From NCBI GenBank assembly GCA_018262895.1, contig JADFDJ010000002.1, forward strand, positions 124,001 through 188,000: a DNA stretch of 64,000 nucleotides, written 5' to 3'. Of the stretch, positions 20,162 to 31,026 are shown in pieces. The position numbers and the translations under genes are program-made. The notes beneath the pieces were generated by a model that was not told the origin of the DNA, ran no database searches, and was given only the letters and a program-made list of their open reading frames with translations. The DNA is from Methanomassiliicoccus sp. (lineage in GTDB: Archaea; Thermoplasmatota; Thermoplasmata; Methanomassiliicoccales; Methanomassiliicoccaceae). Numbering within the stretch: position 1 is the first letter of the stretch; the number at the start of each line of letters is the position of its first letter.

Positions 20162-20635
20162 TTAGATCCCCCCTACCTTGAAGTCCTTCCTCATGGGGAA
20201 GAAGGTGACGTCCTCCGGCAGAAGGATCCTCTCCAGCTTGGGATGTCCTACGAAAATGAAACCAAACATGTCATAGGTCTCCCTCTCATGCCAGTTGGCC
20301 CCCTCCCACAGTGGCGTCACTGAGTCGATCTCCGGGTTTTCCTTAGGAAGGTCGACCACTATCTCCGCGACGATCTTGTTGGCGATGGAGGATATGTGAT
20401 AAACACACTGGAAGCGGTCTATACGGTCAACGCCGCAGACCAAGCTGCAATGCTCGAAGCCCAGCTGGTCCCTTAGCAGCTTGCACAGCTCTAACAGGGA
20501 GCCCTTCTCCGCGGTCATGAATAGGCGACGCGGCTTTTCCTTGTTCACGAACTTCACTGCGGTGGGGAACGCCTCGGATATTCTGCTCTTCACCTGTTCA
20601 ATAGTATAAATGGTACTCTCTGCCAAATCTCCCAC
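20162..20635 (-). CDS. nuoC: NuoC/FpoC-type subunit
   Basis: VTPLWEGANWHERETYDMFGFIFVGHPKLERILLPED. Confidence 0.92.
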   Translation of the reverse strand: MGDLAESTIYTIEQVKSRISEAFPTAVKFVNKEKPRRLFMTAEKGSLLELCKLLRDQLGFEHCSLVCGVDRIDRFQCVYHISSIANKIVAEIVVDLPKENPEIDSVTPLWEGANWHERETYDMFGFIFVGHPKLERILLPEDVTFFPMRKDFKVGGI

Positions 20636-20636
20636 C

Positions 20637-21200
20637 TCAGTCTTCCATGAACTTGCCGATCCCCTGGCCCTTTATCTTGAGGTGCAGCTTGAGGAACCCA
20701 TCGATCAAAGCCTCAGGCCGCGGGGGACATCCGGGTATGTAAACATCTACTGGAATGAACTCATCGACGCCCTGTACCACATTGTATGAATCGTACCAGG
20801 GTCCGCCAGAGATGGCGCACTCGCCCATTGCTATGACCCATTTCGGCTCGGGCATCTCTTCGTACAGCCTCCTAAGGCCTGGACGAAGCTTCTTGGTGAC
20901 CCATCCATTGACCAGCAGGACATCGCACTGTCTCGGGGAGGACCTGAACACCAGTCCCAGCCTCTCGTTGTCGAAACGAGGGCCCGAGCAGGCCGCCATC
21001 TCCAGAGCGCAGCATGCGATACCAAAGTGCAGCGGATACATAGAGTTCCTGACCCCCCAGTTCATCAGAGGGTCGCTCACCTTGTCCAGGGCCTTCTTGA
21101 CACCCGTGGCCTTGACAAGATCGTCCATCACGTTGGTGGACCATTCGATGAACTCCTTGGCGCTCATCGCCAGGGCGTGAGGGTACATGCTTAGATCCAT
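20637..21200 (-). CDS. nuoB: NuoB/FpoB-type subunit
   Basis: [57 protein letters not shown]. Confidence 0.95.
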   Translation of the reverse strand: MDLSMYPHALAMSAKEFIEWSTNVMDDLVKATGVKKALDKVSDPLMNWGVRNSMYPLHFGIACCALEMAACSGPRFDNERLGLVFRSSPRQCDVLLVNGWVTKKLRPGLRRLYEEMPEPKWVIAMGECAISGGPWYDSYNVVQGVDEFIPVDVYIPGCPPRPEALIDGFLKLHLKIKGQGIGKFMED

Positions 21201-21550
21201 AGTTTCTCCTCCTTCCGAAGGGCATAAAAGACCCCGACCAGAAGCAATCCGAAGAATGCAAGCATAAGCATCTTTGCGTCGAAGGAAAGGTTAGCGAAGT
21301 CCAAAGCCCAGATCATGAGAAAAACAGTAATTAGATCAAAAACGACGAAAATGATAGCGAACATGTAGAACTGGAAGTGGAATTGAATTTTCGCCGTACC
21401 GATGGGTACCTCTCCACATTCGTAGGTCTCCGTCTTCAACGCTGTCTTCTTGGTCGGTCTGAAGAACCGGTTAAGCCAGAACGCGAAGATGGGGACCCCG
21501 AGTGCAATCACGGCAAAGATTGCTATTGGCAAATAGGTGTCCAAGAGCAT
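21191..21550 (-). CDS. nuoA: NuoA/FpoA-type subunit
   Basis: [37 protein letters not shown]. Confidence 0.93.
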   Translation of the reverse strand: MLLDTYLPIAIFAVIALGVPIFAFWLNRFFRPTKKTALKTETYECGEVPIGTAKIQFHFQFYMFAIIFVVFDLITVFLMIWALDFANLSFDAKMLMLAFFGLLLVGVFYALRKEEKLWI

Positions 21551-21651
21551 TGAAGCGAGAATAGTAAGCCTCTATAAATACGTTAGCTAAAATTACAATT
21601 TTCAGGTTATCTGGCCAGACCATAAAGGAAACGGAAAAACGGTATTTTCTA

Positions 21652-21698
21652 GGATTTGAAATCCATGATTATCGCAATTCATATTTTGATAATATGAA
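21652..21698. promoter_or_regulatory. Two palindromes in the divergent nuoA / proC intergenic region
   Basis: GGATTT-g-AAATCC (21652-21664) and TTCATATT-ttgat-AATATGAA (21678-21698). Confidence 0.5.
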
Positions 21699-21869
21699 AG
21701 GCTTTTATCGGTTTTCATCGACCCTTAGCGGACCAGGCGTCCGATAAGGCGGTCCAGCCTGCGGCCGCATATCCGGGCGACCCTGTTCAAGCGTCAAGGG
21801 TAACATGTTTATTAGTGGCGTCACCATTAGCGACGCGTTAGCACGCCCCGGGCGTCTTGAGGTGAAAGG

Positions 21870-22679
21870 ATGAGCAAAAAGTATGGTTTCATTGGTGCCG
21901 GTAACATGGCTGAGGCGTTGATGAAGGGCATGATCTCTTCAGGACTGTGTACCGCTGATGACCTGATCGCCAGCGAGGTCGTGCCGGAGCGCAGGGACTA
22001 TGTGGCGAGGACCCTAGGGATCGTCGTTACCACCGACAACGTGGAGGTTGTGAAGGAGGCAAAGACGATAATCCTGGCGGTGAAGCCCAACGTGGTCTCG
22101 ATCGTCCTGGACGAGCTCAAGCCTCTCCTGACGGCGGACCACCTTGTGATATCCATCGCCGCTGGGGTGAAGATATCTTTCATCGAGGCCCACCTCAACT
22201 GGGGCGTCAGGGTTGTAAGGGTCATGCCCAACCAGCCATGCCTGGTGGGTGCCTCTGCTTCCGGGTTCGCCCTCGGCAAGTCGGCCAAGAAGGAGGACAA
22301 GGACGCAGTCCAGACCATATTAGACTCCGTGGGCGTGGCCTTCGCCATGGACGAGAAGCTCCTGGACGCGGTCACCGGCCTCAGCGGCAGCGGGCCTGCG
22401 TACATCTATCTGGTCATCGAGGCCATGGCCGACGGAGGTGTCCTGGCCGGCCTGCCTCGCGATGTATCTCAGACACTGGCGGCGCAGACGGTGCTGGGAG
22501 CGGCCAAGACCGTTCTCGAGACCAAGGGGCACCCCGCTCAGTTCAAGGACATGGTATCATCCCCGGCCGGGACGACCAGCGAGGGCATGAAGGTCCTGGA
22601 GGAGTCCGCGGTCCGGGGCGCCTTCATCCGCGCGGTGGAGGCGGCCTCCAAGCGCTCCCAGGAGCTTGGCAAGAGCTAA
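21870..22679 (+). CDS. proC: Pyrroline-5-carboxylate reductase
   Basis: [55 protein letters not shown]. Confidence 0.95.
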   Translation: MSKKYGFIGAGNMAEALMKGMISSGLCTADDLIASEVVPERRDYVARTLGIVVTTDNVEVVKEAKTIILAVKPNVVSIVLDELKPLLTADHLVISIAAGVKISFIEAHLNWGVRVVRVMPNQPCLVGASASGFALGKSAKKEDKDAVQTILDSVGVAFAMDEKLLDAVTGLSGSGPAYIYLVIEAMADGGVLAGLPRDVSQTLAAQTVLGAAKTVLETKGHPAQFKDMVSSPAGTTSEGMKVLEESAVRGAFIRAVEAASKRSQELGKS

Positions 22680-24400
22680 CCCGATCGGCTCTTCCTTTTC
22701 CATACCAGTGAGCGGACGACCCGTGGCACGCTGCGCAGCACCCCCGGGGTGTCCCACTCCAGCTCCCTCTTCTGGCAGATGGTGGACTCCATGAGTTCGT
22801 CCGCTTTGCCCTTGAGGTAGGCCAGCCGCTCCCTCCTCGCCTCTCCGCTCAGGGCCAGGGCCTGATCGACCTCCGCCATGAGCTGCCGGGCGTTCTGGGA
22901 ACGCTCCTGCCGCGCGCTCAGCTCATCCTCGGTCATGAGGCCTGCCTCCACCCTGACTTGGTTCAGCCGGTCCGCGGCCTCGTAGGATGTCTCCACGATC
23001 TGACCCCGTGTCATGTGGATGGTCTCGTACGACAGGACGTCCCTCCAGTTGGGATTTGCCAGCCGGACCCGGTGCTCCTCTAAGGTGCGGGCAAAGAGAT
23101 GGTACCCATATTTATCCGGGTTCTCGAACGCAAAGCTCCCGGGGTCCAGGAACGGAGCTAACGGAGACGTGTACACGAAAAGGCGCCCGTCGTTCTTGTT
23201 GTCCGCGTACAGCTTCCGGGTGAAGTCTGCTGATCCCAGGGCCGACGCCGGGGTCTGTTCCGGCAGGCCGATCATGAAGAACATGTCGAAGCGCTGGCAG
23301 CCGTTTCCAAGGGCATGACGGATGCTCTTCTCCATAGAGGGGTTGTCGAACCTACGGCCAAGTGCGTAGCGCACCTTCTCATCGTGAGAGTCGGGGGAGA
23401 ACTGGATGGAATATCTGTCGAAGGTACCGTTCGCGCTCTGGAAGTACGATTCCGGCGCGGGAGTGAACAGCTCCAGGACCACGTGGTTGTCGATGCCCAG
23501 GGACCTGCACTCACGGAAGAACCTTTCCGCATACGACTCCCCATGCTGTCTGACGTCCCCTACCACGAACACCGGGGCGTCAAGGTAGTTCTGCACATCG
23601 TAGATGTCCAGGGCCACCCTCTCCGGGCTTCGGAAGGCGGGCCTGGTCCTTCCCAGGACCCGCTTCATGGCCCCGCAGCTCCCGCCGCAGACCGCGCAGC
23701 ACTGGGAGCAGCCCCGGACGGTGAATATGGCCGTCAGGGGGTACCTGTCCCAGTCCTTGAACGGCTTGGCCCCCTCCAGGTCCCGGTGCCTGATGACCGA
23801 GCGTATGATCCACCCGTAGTCGATGTCCAAGTAGTCAAGGTCCTCGGGGACGTGGGTGAGGGCGTTGACCACGGTCCTGCCCTTGTGCTTCCACGTGAGG
23901 TTGGGCACGGAGGAAAGGTCCCTTCTCTGAGCCAGTGCGTCCATCAGAGCGACCAGTGGGGCCTCCACCGAGTCCCCCCGCAGGACAAGGTCCACCTGGG
24001 GGTAGGCGATGAGCTCCTCGTGGTAGTAGGAGGAGGAGAACCCCCCGAAGAGGACCTTGGACTCGGGATGGGACCTCTTCACCATCTCCGCCACCGCCAG
24101 CGACCCGTGGGCGTGAGGCAGCCAGTGGAGGTCGATGCCGAAAACGTCGGCGTCCAGCTTCCGGAGAAGGGCCTCGACGTCCAGCCTCTTGTCGTTGAGC
24201 ATCATGCTGGCAAGGTTTACGATGCGCACCCTGTACCCGGCCTTGTGCAGGGCGTTGGCCATGGTGGTGAAACCAAAGGGGTACATCTCGAAGACCGGCG
24301 TGGAAGGCACCAGGTCGCTGACCGGGCCGTAGAACATGGACTCCTTCCTGAAGTCGTAGACGCTGGGAGCGTGTAAGAATATGAGGTCTTCCTTGCGCAA
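22676..24400 (-). CDS. B12-binding-domain radical SAM protein
   Basis: N-terminal cobalamin-binding-like domain ([44 protein letters not shown]) and [15 protein letters not shown] radical-SAM CxxxCxxC. Confidence 0.8.
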   Translation of the reverse strand: MRKEDLIFLHAPSVYDFRKESMFYGPVSDLVPSTPVFEMYPFGFTTMANALHKAGYRVRIVNLASMMLNDKRLDVEALLRKLDADVFGIDLHWLPHAHGSLAVAEMVKRSHPESKVLFGGFSSSYYHEELIAYPQVDLVLRGDSVEAPLVALMDALAQRRDLSSVPNLTWKHKGRTVVNALTHVPEDLDYLDIDYGWIIRSVIRHRDLEGAKPFKDWDRYPLTAIFTVRGCSQCCAVCGGSCGAMKRVLGRTRPAFRSPERVALDIYDVQNYLDAPVFVVGDVRQHGESYAERFFRECRSLGIDNHVVLELFTPAPESYFQSANGTFDRYSIQFSPDSHDEKVRYALGRRFDNPSMEKSIRHALGNGCQRFDMFFMIGLPEQTPASALGSADFTRKLYADNKNDGRLFVYTSPLAPFLDPGSFAFENPDKYGYHLFARTLEEHRVRLANPNWRDVLSYETIHMTRGQIVETSYEAADRLNQVRVEAGLMTEDELSARQERSQNARQLMAEVDQALALSGEARRERLAYLKGKADELMESTICQKRELEWDTPGVLRSVPRVVRSLVWKRKSRSG

Positions 24401-24453
24401 GAGGCCGCCTCCGAGGCAGTGAGGAGCAAAGGGCGTGCTCTACAAAAATGTTA

Positions 24454-25269
24454 TCATGTCCCGAAGCGCCGGCGCCGCATCTGGTAGGAGCGGATGGCCC
24501 GCAGGAAGTCTATCCTCCGGAAGCCCGGCCAATACACATCTGTGAAGTACAGCTCGGCGTAGGCGAGCTGCCACAGCAGGAAGTTGGAGATGCGCTCCTC
24601 CCCCGAGGTCCGGAGGATGAGGTCGGGGTCCGGGAAGTCCGCCGTGTACAGGTGATTAGAGAAGGTCCTCTCCGTTATATCCTCCACATTCAGCTCCCCG
24701 TCCTTGACCTTCTGGGCGATCTGCTTTATCGCCTGCACGATCTCTTGGCGGGAGCCGTAGGCCGTAGCGATGTTGTAGTAATAGTTAGAGTAGGCCGCGG
24801 TCCTCCTCTCTGCGTACTCGATGGCCTCCTTGACGCTGTCCGGCAGGATGTCCCTCTGTCCTAGGACGGTCACCTTGATCTCGTGGCGATGGACCCTCTC
24901 ATCGTCTCCCAGGCGGTAGAAGTTTTCCTCGAAAAGCTTCATGAGGCTCTCCACCTCATCCGCGTCGCGGTTCATGTTCTCCGTGGAGAATGCATATACC
25001 GTGAGCACCTTCACACCAAGCTCCATGCACCAATCCAGAAGCTCCTCGAGCTTGTCCTTCCCCCGGATGTGCCCCTCGGCGGTGGTGAGACCGAACTCCT
25101 TGGCGAAGCGGCGGTTGCCATCCATGATAACCGCTACATGATGCGGGATCTTGTTCTCCCGCACCTCTTTCAGTAACCGCTTCTCATAGGTATTGTATGC
25201 GGTGCTGGCGATGACCCGGGAGATCTCGTCCTTTATAGGCCTTGCCCCCTCGCTGTTGTCATTAGACAT
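24454..25269 (-). CDS. uppS: Polyprenyl diphosphate synthase, UppS family
   Basis: PHHVAVIMDGNRRFAKEFGLTTAEGHIRG; DLILRTSGEERISNFLLWQLAYAELYF. Confidence 0.94.
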   Translation of the reverse strand: MSNDNSEGARPIKDEISRVIASTAYNTYEKRLLKEVRENKIPHHVAVIMDGNRRFAKEFGLTTAEGHIRGKDKLEELLDWCMELGVKVLTVYAFSTENMNRDADEVESLMKLFEENFYRLGDDERVHRHEIKVTVLGQRDILPDSVKEAIEYAERRTAAYSNYYYNIATAYGSRQEIVQAIKQIAQKVKDGELNVEDITERTFSNHLYTADFPDPDLILRTSGEERISNFLLWQLAYAELYFTDVYWPGFRRIDFLRAIRSYQMRRRRFGT

Positions 25270-25284
25270 GGTGTGCCGCGCTAT

Positions 25285-26241
25285 TTAGAGGATATCCTCG
25301 GGCAGGGCCGCGGCCTTCCACCCCATATCGAAGCATCCTATGCCGGCGACAGCTCCGATGGTCCCCCTCTTTCCGGTGATCTCTATGAGCTGGATCCCGT
25401 TCCGGTCGGCCACCCCGAGCGCGTCGTTTATCTTGAAGATGCGTTCCTTGGCCTCCCGGCCGTAGTCCTGGACCTCCTGGGGGACCTTCAGGCCCTGGTA
25501 GATGGCAAGCGTCGTGTTCTCGCTGTAGGTGTTCTTCCTGATGAAGTCCACGACGAATTCCGTGAGTGCGGGGATGTCCTTCTCCGCGACCGCGAAGGAG
25601 ACGGCCACGGACACGCAGTTGGTGGTCTTCTCAGGAACGTTCGGATTGAGCTGAACGATCTTGTGCTCCAGGTAGTGGCCCACAGGGGCCTCCCGGGCCA
25701 AGCGCAGCATCAGCACCCAGGAGGCGCCCTTCTCCTTGGTGTCAGTATCATCCACGGCATAGATGATCCTCACCAGCTTGGGGGTCACCACGCTGACCTC
25801 CACGCGGTGGGCGCCACCGATCTTGACATCGTCGGGATAGATGGCCTCGATGGTCCCGGGGCCCTGGGGCATGCACGCCCCGATCCCCACGCTGGCACCT
25901 GCCAGTCCCACCCAGGTGGTTATGACCCTGTCGCCGTCGACCTTCAGGGACCTCAGCCCCTGCCCGCCCACGGTCTTGGAGGCAGGGCCGAAGCTCACAT
26001 CGCCCTCGCCGATGATGGCGTCCATGATGAGCGTGGTACCCTCCACTCTAATGCCGGTAAGGGCTCCCCCAGCACGCTTGCGGTTAGCGGCATCCCACTC
26101 CACAGGGCCTTTGGCCATGCATTCCTCGATGATGGTGGCCACACCGTTCTTCTCGTCGACCAGGGTATACACTCCCTTGCAGAAGAGCTTTCCATACTTC
26201 TGAGCGACCTCATCAGGGGTTAGGACAACGGACATGATCAA
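25285..26241 (-). CDS. Methanogenesis marker protein 11-like protein
   Basis: GLAGASVGIGACMPQG..AVDDTDTKEKGASWVL..GHYLEHKIVQLNPNVPEKTTNCVSVAVSFAV, matching remembered MMP11/TIGR03280 features; no database check run. Confidence 0.7.
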   Translation of the reverse strand: MIMSVVLTPDEVAQKYGKLFCKGVYTLVDEKNGVATIIEECMAKGPVEWDAANRKRAGGALTGIRVEGTTLIMDAIIGEGDVSFGPASKTVGGQGLRSLKVDGDRVITTWVGLAGASVGIGACMPQGPGTIEAIYPDDVKIGGAHRVEVSVVTPKLVRIIYAVDDTDTKEKGASWVLMLRLAREAPVGHYLEHKIVQLNPNVPEKTTNCVSVAVSFAVAEKDIPALTEFVVDFIRKNTYSENTTLAIYQGLKVPQEVQDYGREAKERIFKINDALGVADRNGIQLIEITGKRGTIGAVAGIGCFDMGWKAAALPEDIL

Positions 26242-26343
26242 TGCTCCAGATGGATGAGCGGCCGATAATGAGGGTGCTTATAAATATGACTTTCTGCCCC
26301 GTGTTCGTGGGACCTCGCAGCACCTGCGGACCAGCGGCCGCCA

Positions 26344-27189
26344 TCAGTCCAGAACGCATATGCTGCGGGAGGGAAGGTCGCTGAGGTCCAGAAGCCGTGA
26401 TGTCCCTCCCTCGTCCCGGAATATCATGTAGCGGCCCTTGATCCCCATGACCTCCCCCCGGTGGGTTCCCGCGGTCACGACTGGCCGGGGGGCGGTCCGC
26501 GGGAGCTCCCTGATGGGATATCGGTCAAGGAACACGAGCCCCTCGTTCAACGGCTCCCTCCACCGTCCGATCTTTCTGATATAGTGGTCCTGGACATGTT
26601 CGATGGAGCTTCGGGAGGGAGGTGAGGTCCAGGTGCTGGCGATCCGGGGGGCCCTGACCTCCTGAGGGATCTTGAACCGCCTCGAGGTCTCCTTCTCCAG
26701 CTCCCTTGCCTCCCTGCGGTCGCGGCAAATGAAGAGGGGCCTGACCGCGTCCGCTCCCTGCTCTATCGCCCTCTCCCTGAGCCTGCCGACGCTGGTCATG
26801 CCCACCTTTATCATGTTGCTGAACGAGGCCAGGTAAACGTAGTGCTGGCGCTGGCAGAACTCCGGGTGATCGCACCTGTCGCCGCTGCACTGCGGCTCGA
26901 AGATGCAGCTCTGCACCGGTATCCAAGGGGCCATGCACTCCCTGCAAGAGGTGATGCGGCCGACATTGCGGGCCGAGGGGCAGGGAACGTAGCGGTCCTC
27001 ATCAAAACGTCCCACGCAGGTGCGGCCATCCCCCACCTCGAGCGCCAGTCGTTCCAGGGACAGATGGTCGACCTTCCTGGTCACGAGGTCGAAGAACAGC
27101 AGATGGGGCTGGAAATCGTCCCAGTAGAAGGACAGGACGTGCTTGTCCAACCCGTTCATCTCCGATGAGCTTGTTACCTGATATAGCAT
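26344..27189 (-). CDS. DUF2797-like archaeal protein
   Basis: CDHPEFCQRQHYVYLASFSNMIKVGMTSVGRLRERAIEQGADAV plus an upstream Cys-rich region. Confidence 0.75.
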   Translation of the reverse strand: MLYQVTSSSEMNGLDKHVLSFYWDDFQPHLLFFDLVTRKVDHLSLERLALEVGDGRTCVGRFDEDRYVPCPSARNVGRITSCRECMAPWIPVQSCIFEPQCSGDRCDHPEFCQRQHYVYLASFSNMIKVGMTSVGRLRERAIEQGADAVRPLFICRDRREARELEKETSRRFKIPQEVRAPRIASTWTSPPSRSSIEHVQDHYIRKIGRWREPLNEGLVFLDRYPIRELPRTAPRPVVTAGTHRGEVMGIKGRYMIFRDEGGTSRLLDLSDLPSRSICVLD

Positions 27190-27232
27190 GCTCCGTGTCC
27201 GCCTCGGCGGATATCGATCTGATGGCCTTTCT

Positions 27233-27904
27233 TCACTCGTCCTCAGTGGGTTCGGCCTCGACGACTTCCTGCTCCTCCGCCCTCCGGAGGAACTCTGCGG
27301 GAACGGAGCGCACGAGGTAAACCGTTCTCGCCGCCCGCTGAACCTCCTCGCCGGAATCGATGAGCGCCACGGTGTCGATCTCCAGGATCACCGGCGATTC
27401 GGTGCGGACCCTTCCGGCGTTGAGAGCATCGCCATAGGTCTTGGAGAGGTGGACCAGCTTCCTGTCAGAAGGCTTCAGCCCTGTCTCCAGTATGATGTCC
27501 GCCTCCTCCTGTGTGGTCGGATAATAAAGGCAGTCCGGGATGTTGTCGGTGGGCAGGCGCAGGTCCAGCTCCAAGGTGTGCCCATAGGTCGCCCTGATGA
27601 GGTCGTTGCTGACCTGGTAACGTCCCTTGGGGTCGGTCTCGATGAGCGCGACGATGTGGTGTGGTCTCAGCCAGTGGTAGCGGGGATTATACCGCTTGAT
27701 GGCGGATATGAAATCCCTCATATACACGAAGCCCTGATCGTCCATCTTCAGATCGAACTTCTCAGGGAAGTGACGGAGGGCCCCGGCCATGGTCCTCCCT
27801 ATGCGGCTAAGCTCCTCCTCGCTCATCAGGAACTTGCCTGCCTCGCCACAAACCGGGCACTTCTCTCCCCGGAAGTAGCCGTGGTCAACACACTCTCTCA
27901 GCAT
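27233..27904 (-). CDS. kptA: RNA 2'-phosphotransferase (Tpt1/KptA family)
   Basis: LRHFPEKFDLKMDDQGFVYMRDFISAIK..RATYGHTLELDLRLPTDNIPDCLYYPTT..KLVHLSKTYGDALNAGRVR; N-terminal zinc finger. Confidence 0.87.
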   Translation of the reverse strand: MLRECVDHGYFRGEKCPVCGEAGKFLMSEEELSRIGRTMAGALRHFPEKFDLKMDDQGFVYMRDFISAIKRYNPRYHWLRPHHIVALIETDPKGRYQVSNDLIRATYGHTLELDLRLPTDNIPDCLYYPTTQEEADIILETGLKPSDRKLVHLSKTYGDALNAGRVRTESPVILEIDTVALIDSGEEVQRAARTVYLVRSVPAEFLRRAEEQEVVEAEPTEDE

Positions 27905-28038
27905 CCGTTAAGGGAATGAACGCGAATTCTTAATAGTTTTCTATGGGTGCCACGCAAGGGGCGGGGGATGCATGCGCGGCCCCCATGGCCATTGGACGCT
28001 GGACATGCAAGCCCCTAGATCAGGATCGCTACGCTGAA

Positions 28039-28929
28039 CTAGCTGTGCATCCCGGCAGCCCGGCATGCGGCGATGACCGTGTTCTTCATCAGCATCACGA
28101 TGGTCATGGGCCCCACTCCGCCAGGGACGGGGGTGATGGCGGATGCGACCTCCTTCACGTTCTCGAAATCGACGTCCCCGACCCAGCGGTAGCCCCTCTT
28201 GGCTGCGGGATCATCCACGCGGTTCGTCCCCACGTCGATGACCACCGCGCCCGGCTTGATCATATCCGCGGTGATGAACCTGGGCGAGCCTATGGCCGCG
28301 ACCACCACATCACCCATGCGAACCAGGGACGCCAGGTCTCGGGTCCGAGAGTGGCACACGGTGACCGTGGCATTGGCGCCCTTCCTCTTCTGCATGAGTA
28401 TCGCCGCCACCGGCTTGCCCACGATGTTACTGCGGCCGACGACCACAACGTGCTTGCCCTCGGGGTCGTTCCCCGACCTCACCAGCATCTCCTGTATGCC
28501 ATGGGGGGTCGCCGGTAGGAACTGGGGGTTGCCGATGAGCATCCTGCCCACGTTGACCGGGTGGAACCCGTCCGCGTCCTTCTCGGGGTCGATGCGCATG
28601 AGCACCTTGTTCTCGTCTATATGCTTAGGTAATGGCAGCTGGACCAGGAAGCCGTGTATGGCCGGATCGGCGTTGAGCTCGTCCACGATCCTCAGGAGCT
28701 CGTCCTCGGAGGTGCTCACCGGGAGGATGATCGATCGAGAGTAGATGCCCAGCTCCTCGCAGCCCTTGGCCTTGTTGCGCACGTACTGCTGGGATGCAGG
28801 GTCCTCACCCACCAGGACCACCGCCAGCCCCGGGGTCACGCCCCTTCCCTTGAGCTCGGCGATCTTCTCCCTCAGCTCCTTCTTGATCTGCTCAGCGACC
28901 TCTGGACCATGGATGATTGTGGCGACCAT
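28039..28929 (-). CDS. folD: Methylene-THF dehydrogenase/cyclohydrolase
   Basis: PGLAVVLVGEDPASQQYVRNKAKGCEELGI; GKHVVVVGRSNIVGKPVAAIL; TPVPGGVGPMTIVMLMKNT. Confidence 0.95.
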   Translation of the reverse strand: MVATIIHGPEVAEQIKKELREKIAELKGRGVTPGLAVVLVGEDPASQQYVRNKAKGCEELGIYSRSIILPVSTSEDELLRIVDELNADPAIHGFLVQLPLPKHIDENKVLMRIDPEKDADGFHPVNVGRMLIGNPQFLPATPHGIQEMLVRSGNDPEGKHVVVVGRSNIVGKPVAAILMQKRKGANATVTVCHSRTRDLASLVRMGDVVVAAIGSPRFITADMIKPGAVVIDVGTNRVDDPAAKRGYRWVGDVDFENVKEVASAITPVPGGVGPMTIVMLMKNTVIAACRAAGMHS

Positions 28930-29343
28930 GTTAGGGACCGTCCCGGTGTAGTGGTGAATTCGGATTTAACCCTGCTCTTGGCTCGCATCCCCCCCCACGT
29001 GCCGGGCCTTGTGCTCGCGGTCGATGGAGCTATCAGGGACCATCGTCCGCTTGTCGATCGCACCACATAGGGCGAAGGAAGCAGAGATGCCCAGAGTATT
29101 GCCTGTGTGTCGATATGTGGAGATCATTCGATCCCATCTCGCCCTGTTCACAGGATCATGCCGCTCTTTACCAAGAGCTCCTCAGTGCTTTATGAATGCA
29201 GCAGGGATCCGGCCGGAGAGAGTCCTGACAGCGAGCTTCAAGATCCTGGAACAGGGTGGTCCTTATATCTATGCATAAAGACCGCTACCACCTCTCAGCT
29301 CCAAACTGTTTTTTAAGGATGTCACCTTTCCAGGGGAGAGCAC

Positions 29344-31026
29344 ATGAAGGCCGATATCGAGATCGCTCAGGAAGCCATTATGCAGCCCATAGGGGAGATC
29401 GCCGCGAAGGTGGGGCTGTCCCAGGATGACCTGGAGCCACACGGTCGATACATGGCCAAGGTCCCCCTGGAGGTACTCCGCCGGCGGGAGGGCAGAAAGG
29501 ATGGCAAGCTAGTCCTGGTGACGGCCATAACCCCGACCAAGGCGGGAGAGGGCAAGACCGTCACTTCGATAGGGCTGATGCAGGCCCTCGGAAAGATCGG
29601 TATAAAGGTCATGGGCGCACTGCGCGAGCCCTCTTTGGGTCCCGTCTTCGGACTGAAGGGCGGGGCCACGGGAGGGGGGCGGTCTCAGGTGTATCCCATG
29701 TGGGAGATCGACCTTCACTTCACCGGGGACATCCACGCGGTGACCTCGGCCCACAACCTGCTTTCCGCGATGGTCGAGAACCATCTATCGAAGGGCAACG
29801 AGCTGAAGATCGACCCCACCAGGATAGTGTGGAAGAAGGCCATCGACATGAACTGTCGCGAGCTGCGCGACATAGTGGTGGGCCTGGGAGGGAGGAGCGT
29901 GGGGGGCATCCCCCATGAGAGCGGTTTCATCATCACCGCCGCCTCGGAGATCAGCGCGATACTGGCGCTGACCACGTCCATCGAGGACCTGCGCAGACGT
30001 CTGGAAAAGATCGTCGTGGCCTACGACATCATGGGAAATCCAGTGCTGGCAGGGCAGATGAACTGCGTCGGGGCCATGGTCATGCTGCTCAAGAACGCCA
30101 TCAAGCCCAACCTGGTCCAGACCTTGGAGGGCCAGCCGGTCTTCGTTCACGGATTCCCTTTCGCCAATGTCGCTCACGGCAACAACAGCCTCGTGGCCAC
30201 TAAGTACGCGCTCAAGATGGCCGATGTGGTGGTCACCGAGAGCGGCTTCGGCTCGGACCTGGGGGCCGAAAAGTTCTTCGACATCGTATGTCGAGAAGGG
30301 GGCCTACGACCGGACTGCGCGGTCATCGTCGCTTCGGTGCGAGCCCTGAAGATGCATGGCGGGGCCTGCCTGGCGGACGCCCTGACCTGCGAGGAGGCGG
30401 ACCTGGCGGCGCTGAGGAAAGGCTTCGCCAACCTGGACAAGCACATCCAGAACGTGCGCAGCTTCGGGGTACCGGTGGTGGTGGCCCTTAATCACTTCAA
30501 GGGCGACTACCCGGAGGAGATACAGGCCGTGAGGGAGCACTGCGCCCGGGCCAACATCCCATGTGCCCTCTCGGACGTGTACGCAAATGGCGGTGAAGGA
30601 GGAAGGGAGCTCGCAAAGAAGGTCATGGATGTGCTCAGAAACGAACCCAGCGACTTCCATTATCTGTACGATACAGAGCTCACCATCAAGGAGAAGATAC
30701 GCACCATCGCCACCGAGATGTACGGGGCCAGGGATGTCCGTTACATAGGCACTGCGGAGAGGGACATCCGGGCCATTGAGCTGGCCGGTAACGACAACCT
30801 CCCGGTGTGCATGGCCAAGACCCAGCTGTCCATCACCGACGACCCCAAGCTCAAGGGCGCCCCGCGGAACTGGACGCTCAACATCAAGGAGGTGCTGGTC
30901 TCCGCTGGAGCGGGCTTCATAATCCCCCTGTGCGGTGAGATCATGCTCATACCCGGCCTGCCGTCAGAGCCCTCGGCGGAGCGGATGGATTACACCAACG
31001 AGGGAAGGTTCATAGGTCTGAGCTGA
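29344..31026 (+). CDS. fhs: Formate-tetrahydrofolate ligase
   Basis: TAITPTKAGEGKTVTSIGLMQAL; EPSLGPVFGLKGGATGGGRSQVYPM; C-terminal ICLPGLP-like GEIMLIPGLPSEPSAERMD. Confidence 0.95.
   Translation: MKADIEIAQEAIMQPIGEIAAKVGLSQDDLEPHGRYMAKVPLEVLRRREGRKDGKLVLVTAITPTKAGEGKTVTSIGLMQALGKIGIKVMGALREPSLGPVFGLKGGATGGGRSQVYPMWEIDLHFTGDIHAVTSAHNLLSAMVENHLSKGNELKIDPTRIVWKKAIDMNCRELRDIVVGLGGRSVGGIPHESGFIITAASEISAILALTTSIEDLRRRLEKIVVAYDIMGNPVLAGQMNCVGAMVMLLKNAIKPNLVQTLEGQPVFVHGFPFANVAHGNNSLVATKYALKMADVVVTESGFGSDLGAEKFFDIVCREGGLRPDCAVIVASVRALKMHGGACLADALTCEEADLAALRKGFANLDKHIQNVRSFGVPVVVALNHFKGDYPEEIQAVREHCARANIPCALSDVYANGGEGGRELAKKVMDVLRNEPSDFHYLYDTELTIKEKIRTIATEMYGARDVRYIGTAERDIRAIELAGNDNLPVCMAKTQLSITDDPKLKGAPRNWTLNIKEVLVSAGAGFIIPLCGEIMLIPGLPSEPSAERMDYTNEGRFIGLS

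Noticed and set aside
21721-21869. Possible tRNA/riboswitch-like structure upstream of proC (GTTCAAGC T-loop-like string, alternating GCGTC/GACGC boxes)
   Set aside because: No acceptor/anticodon arms can be closed, and a TATA-like box (GTTTATTA, about 21807) places the first boxes upstream of transcription start.
29000-29340. ORFs 29009..29278 and 29107..29316 upstream of fhs
   Set aside because: No recognisable motif, no convincing RBS; most likely part of the folD/fhs intergenic region.
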